Source of the DNA: Novosphingobium resinovorum
GTDB lineage: Bacteria > Pseudomonadota > Alphaproteobacteria > Sphingomonadales > Sphingomonadaceae
Reading direction: 5' to 3'
Length of the DNA stretch: 64,000 bases
NCBI RefSeq assembly: GCF_027922145.1
Contig: NZ_BSFC01000030.1
Coordinates: 248,001-312,000, forward strand
The notes under the pieces were generated by a model. That model did no database searches, was not told the DNA's origin, and was given only the letters and a program-made list of their open reading frames with translations. Both the position numbers and the translations under genes were made by a program. This document shows positions 61,511-64,000 of this stretch, piece by piece (position 1 is the first letter of the stretch; each line of letters starts with the position of its first letter).

Positions 61511-62275
61511 TCACATCGCGGTCACGCCGCCGTCCACGGTGAATTCGCAACCGGTGACGTAGTTCGCCTCGTCGCTGGCGAGGAACAGGTTCATGTTGGC
61601 GATGTCGACGGGGCTGCCCATGCGCTTCATTGGAATGCCGGAGACAATCTCCTTGAAACCCTCGGGGTTATCCTGGCGGGCGACGTCCTGCATGGCGGTT
61701 TCGATCATGCCGGGATGGACCGAGTTGCAGCGGATGCCCTCGGCCGCGCATTCCAGCGCCACGACCTTGGAGAACAGGCGCACGCCGCCCTTGGCCGCGC
61801 CGTAGGCCCCGCACATCGGCACGCCGACCAGCCCGCCGATCGAGGAAAGGTTCACGATCGAGCCGCCATGGCCGACCTTGCGCATCAGCGCCACCGCGCG
61901 CTGGGTGCCGAGGAACACGCTGTCGAGGTTGACCTTGTTCTGCTTCTCCCAGTCGGCGAGGGAGAGTTCCTGCAGCGGCTTGAGAATGGCGATGCCCGCG
62001 TTGTTCACCAGCACGTCGAGACGCCCGTGGCCCTGCTCGATCGCAGAGATGGTGTCGTCCCACGAGGCTTCGCTGGTCACGTCCTGTGCCAGTGCCTCGG
62101 CCTGGCCGCCTGCTTCACGGATCGACGCGGCAACGCCTTCGGCGTCTTCCAGCCTGAGATCGGTGACGTAGACGAAGGCACCTTCCTCCGCGAAGCGCTG
62201 CGCGGTGGCGGCGCCGAGGCCCCGGGCGTTGCCCGCGCCGGTTACCAGAGTGATCTTGCCTTCGAGACGGCCCAT
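61511..62275 (-). CDS. SDR-family oxidoreductase
   Basis: A 254-residue classical short-chain dehydrogenase. The NAD(P) motif is TGAGNARGLGAATAQ (about residues 12-26), followed by NNAGIA, the catalytic Ser in NLSSIGG, and Tyr and Lys in YGAAKGG. The C-terminus ends in the usual FTVDGGVTAM. It interconverts hydroxyl and keto groups. AAGGAG lies 10 nt before the ATG at 62275. It follows the receptor at 62357, so the SDR may act on the imported substrate. Confidence 0.92.
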   Translation of the reverse strand: MGRLEGKITLVTGAGNARGLGAATAQRFAEEGAFVYVTDLRLEDAEGVAASIREAGGQAEALAQDVTSEASWDDTISAIEQGHGRLDVLVNNAGIAILKPLQELSLADWEKQNKVNLDSVFLGTQRAVALMRKVGHGGSIVNLSSIGGLVGVPMCGAYGAAKGGVRLFSKVVALECAAEGIRCNSVHPGMIETAMQDVARQDNPEGFKEIVSGIPMKRMGSPVDIANMNLFLASDEANYVTGCEFTVDGGVTAM

Positions 62276-62301
62276 TTCATGTACTCCTTCTTCAAAGTTA
62301 A

Positions 62302-62332
62302 GGGTGCCCGGCGGGGGAACGCCGGACACCCC
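62302..62332 (-). terminator. terminator hairpin after the second TonB-dependent receptor
   Basis: On the minus strand GGGTGTCCGGCG pairs with CGCCGGGCACCC around a 7-nt loop, then TTAACTTT follows. It lies 25 bp past the receptor stop and about 27 bp before the SDR start. It may partly separate the two transcripts. Confidence 0.65.
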
Positions 62333-62356
62333 GTTTCCCCCCGCGGGGGTAAGAGA

Positions 62357-64000
62357 TCAGAACTTCACGCCGACGGTGGCTCCGTAGGTGCGCGGTTCCA
62401 ATGCCATGCCGAACGAGAACAGCCCGGCCACGGTGAACGCGTGCGTCGTGGTCTTCTCGTTGGCGAGGTTGCGGCCGAAGACGCGGAAGTAGGCTTCCTT
62501 GTCGCCGACATCGAAGTTGAAGGTCAGGCTGGCATCGACAAGGTCCTGCGTGGTGGTACGCACGCGGGCATCGTTGCCATTGACCGTCACGCCGGTCACG
62601 TCGCCGCTGCCGTCGAGTGTCGGTGTCAGCGACCCTTGCGAGATCTGCTCGTCATAGGGGCTGATGTGACGCCAGCCGGCCGTGGCGACGATCTTGCCGA
62701 AGCTGGTGGGCACTTCGTAGTCGGCATTGACCGAGCCGGTGAACCTGGGCGCGTAGATCAGGCGGTTGGCGGAGTAGTTGAACGGCACCAGCCCGGTGCC
62801 GCAGCTGTTGGCCGCCGCCGTTTGCGTTGCCGAGACAGCGCCGCAGGTCACGAAGTTGCGGAAGTGCGACTTCATGTACGCGGTCGAGGCGGTGATCTTG
62901 AACTGCGAGGTGATGCGCAGGGTGGCGTCGGCCTCGATGCCCTTGATGATCGCGCCGCCCGGCACGTTGCCGGTGATCGTCTGGTTGCCCAGCGGACCGC
63001 CGGGAACCGTCAGGTTCTGCTGCATGTCCTTGTAGTCGGACACGTAGCCCGCAACGTTGAATTCCAGCTTGCGATCGAACGCCGAGAGCTTGGCGCCCAC
63101 TTCGTAGGCGTCCACGGTCTCGGGCTGGAACGGGGTGCTGGCGGTGGCGGCGGTGGCGGCGCGGGGGCTGAAGCCACCCGAACGATAGCCGCGCGACCAG
63201 CTGGCGTAGAGCATCACGTCGCTGTTGGGGCGGTAGTCGATGCCGATCTTGGGCGTGAACTTGGTGAAGTTCGCATCTCCCGAACCGATCAGGCCCGCCG
63301 TCGCGAAGCTGTTGGTCAGCTTCTTGTTGTCATGGCTCCAGCGACCGCCGAAGGACAGGCGCCACTTGTCGGCAAAGGCCCAGTTGAAGTCGCCGAAGAA
63401 GGCGTAGCTGGTGGTCTTGCCGATGTTGGTCTGGGCGTTGGTGTCGAATTCCATCGGCGACACCGAAGGATCGAAGCCGAAGAAGCGCGTCCACTGCGTC
63501 AGGCTGTACTTCGAATGGAAGTAGTAGCCGCCCACGACGTAGTCGAACCCGGTGAACAGGTTGCCCGCTGCGCGCAGTTCCTGGCTCCACTGCGTGTACT
63601 TCTGGCGGCGATCGACGTAGTAGAGATCGCTCGAAGACCCGTCGAAGTCCTGGGTCTGCGCTTCCTTGCTGTGGCGCCAGCCGGTAATCGAGCTGAGCTT
63701 GATGCCGCCCAGGTCGTAGTTCATCTGCAACGTGGCGTTCGGCGCGCGGTACTTGCTTTTCGCGGGCAGGGTAAACACCGTGTAGAGGTCGGTGGTGTTG
63801 TTGCGGCCGCACTCGTTGGCGGGGATCAACCCGCAGAACAGTTCGGTGCTGTTGGTCAGGTTGCTGACCACCGGCTCGAAGCTCTGCACCACGTTTTCGA
63901 CGGAAAGCTGCGCGTCGAAGCCCGATCCGGCGGGTTCGAACAGCAGGCTCGCGCCATAGGCATCGGCCTTGCTGCCGCCCGCGCGGGTGTCGCGGATGGC
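62357..64000 (-). CDS. TonB-dependent outer-membrane receptor (N-terminal part beyond window)
   Basis: The frame stays open to the right edge (base 64000), so only the C-terminal about 547 residues are seen. They form the beta-barrel (GYRSGGFSPRA, VDAYEVGAKLSAFDRKLEFN and the end YGATVGVKF are TonB-receptor typical). The plug lies outside. It is followed by the SDR gene in the same direction. The loops contain paired cysteines (CGLIPANECG-type, with a stray CGAV). Substrate is unknown; the SDR neighbour suggests a hydrophobic alcohol or ketone. Confidence 0.9.
   Translation of the reverse strand, partial: AIRDTRAGGSKADAYGASLLFEPAGSGFDAQLSVENVVQSFEPVVSNLTNSTELFCGLIPANECGRNNTTDLYTVFTLPAKSKYRAPNATLQMNYDLGGIKLSSITGWRHSKEAQTQDFDGSSSDLYYVDRRQKYTQWSQELRAAGNLFTGFDYVVGGYYFHSKYSLTQWTRFFGFDPSVSPMEFDTNAQTNIGKTTSYAFFGDFNWAFADKWRLSFGGRWSHDNKKLTNSFATAGLIGSGDANFTKFTPKIGIDYRPNSDVMLYASWSRGYRSGGFSPRAATAATASTPFQPETVDAYEVGAKLSAFDRKLEFNVAGYVSDYKDMQQNLTVPGGPLGNQTITGNVPGGAIIKGIEADATLRITSQFKITASTAYMKSHFRNFVTCGAVSATQTAAANSCGTGLVPFNYSANRLIYAPRFTGSVNADYEVPTSFGKIVATAGWRHISPYDEQISQGSLTPTLDGSGDVTGVTVNGNDARVRTTTQDLVDASLTFNFDVGDKEAYFRVFGRNLANEKTTTHAFTVAGLFSFGMALEPRTYGATVGVKF

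Overview
The window is high-GC, densely coding DNA with no rRNA or tRNA genes. It reads as chromosomal sequence from a sphingomonad alphaproteobacterium (Novosphingobium/Sphingobium-like). This genus-level call is an inference. It rests on the TonB-dependent receptors paired with SDR, MDR, Rieske and SnoaL catabolic genes, a Wzx/Wzy-type exopolysaccharide locus with a fused Wzz-Wzc tyrosine kinase, and GC-rich hairpin repeats of the kind scattered through sphingomonad genomes.

Layout. (1) 1-4500: an operon with the end of a cyclase-family gene followed by both subunits of an indolepyruvate-type ferredoxin oxidoreductase. A hairpin repeat sits between the two subunits. (2) 4543-5748: an opposing MFS/nucleoside-symporter-type transporter. 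(3) 6196-16262: a CoA-dependent branched dicarboxylate catabolic locus, with OprP-like porin, MaoC hydratase, MFS transporter, MmgE/PrpD protein, acyl-CoA dehydrogenase, CaiB/BaiF CoA-transferase, GntR/UTRA regulator, CitE-like lyase and TesB thioesterase. Its gene content matches bacterial itaconate degradation loci. A palindrome TTGTCCGGACAA or a close variant lies at each of four transcription-unit starts and is probably the GntR operator. (4) 16397-18177: an alkylation-repair pair, Ada plus an Ada-associated 2OG-Fe(II) oxygenase.

(5) 18206-44911: a large exopolysaccharide region. It encodes a LuxR-type regulator with a degenerate receiver, Wza-like export lipoprotein, polyprenyl glycosylphosphotransferase, outer-membrane barrel, Wzz-Wzc BY-kinase, Wzy/ligase, Wzx flippase, seven glycosyltransferases, two pyruvyltransferase-like proteins, a phosphoribosyltransferase-HAD fusion, a SleB-type hydrolase, an exported clan-A-like glycoside hydrolase, a GMC dehydrogenase with its small subunit, and a DegT/AHBA-type aminotransferase. 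A short box CCGAA(A)GGGGTA recurs in the main intergenic regions. (6) 45134-50788: a small lipid or polyketide locus with methyltransferase, cupredoxin, dedicated ACP, ketosynthase, type III PKS, FAD reductase and VOC protein.

(7) 50785-64000: accessory catabolic genes. These are an SMP-30 lactonase, two SnoaL-like proteins, two MDR oxidoreductases, a small Rieske protein, an M13 peptidase, two TonB-dependent receptors (the second runs off the right edge), a ThuA-like protein, a hypothetical protein and an SDR. REP-like hairpins fill the gaps between them.

Most genes in each block are translationally coupled (ATGA, GTGA or TGATG overlaps), so the blocks probably act as operons. The best candidates for under-described biology are the GntR-controlled itaconate-type regulon, the ACP/KAS/type III PKS/cupredoxin locus, and the PRTase-HAD fusion inside the exopolysaccharide cluster.
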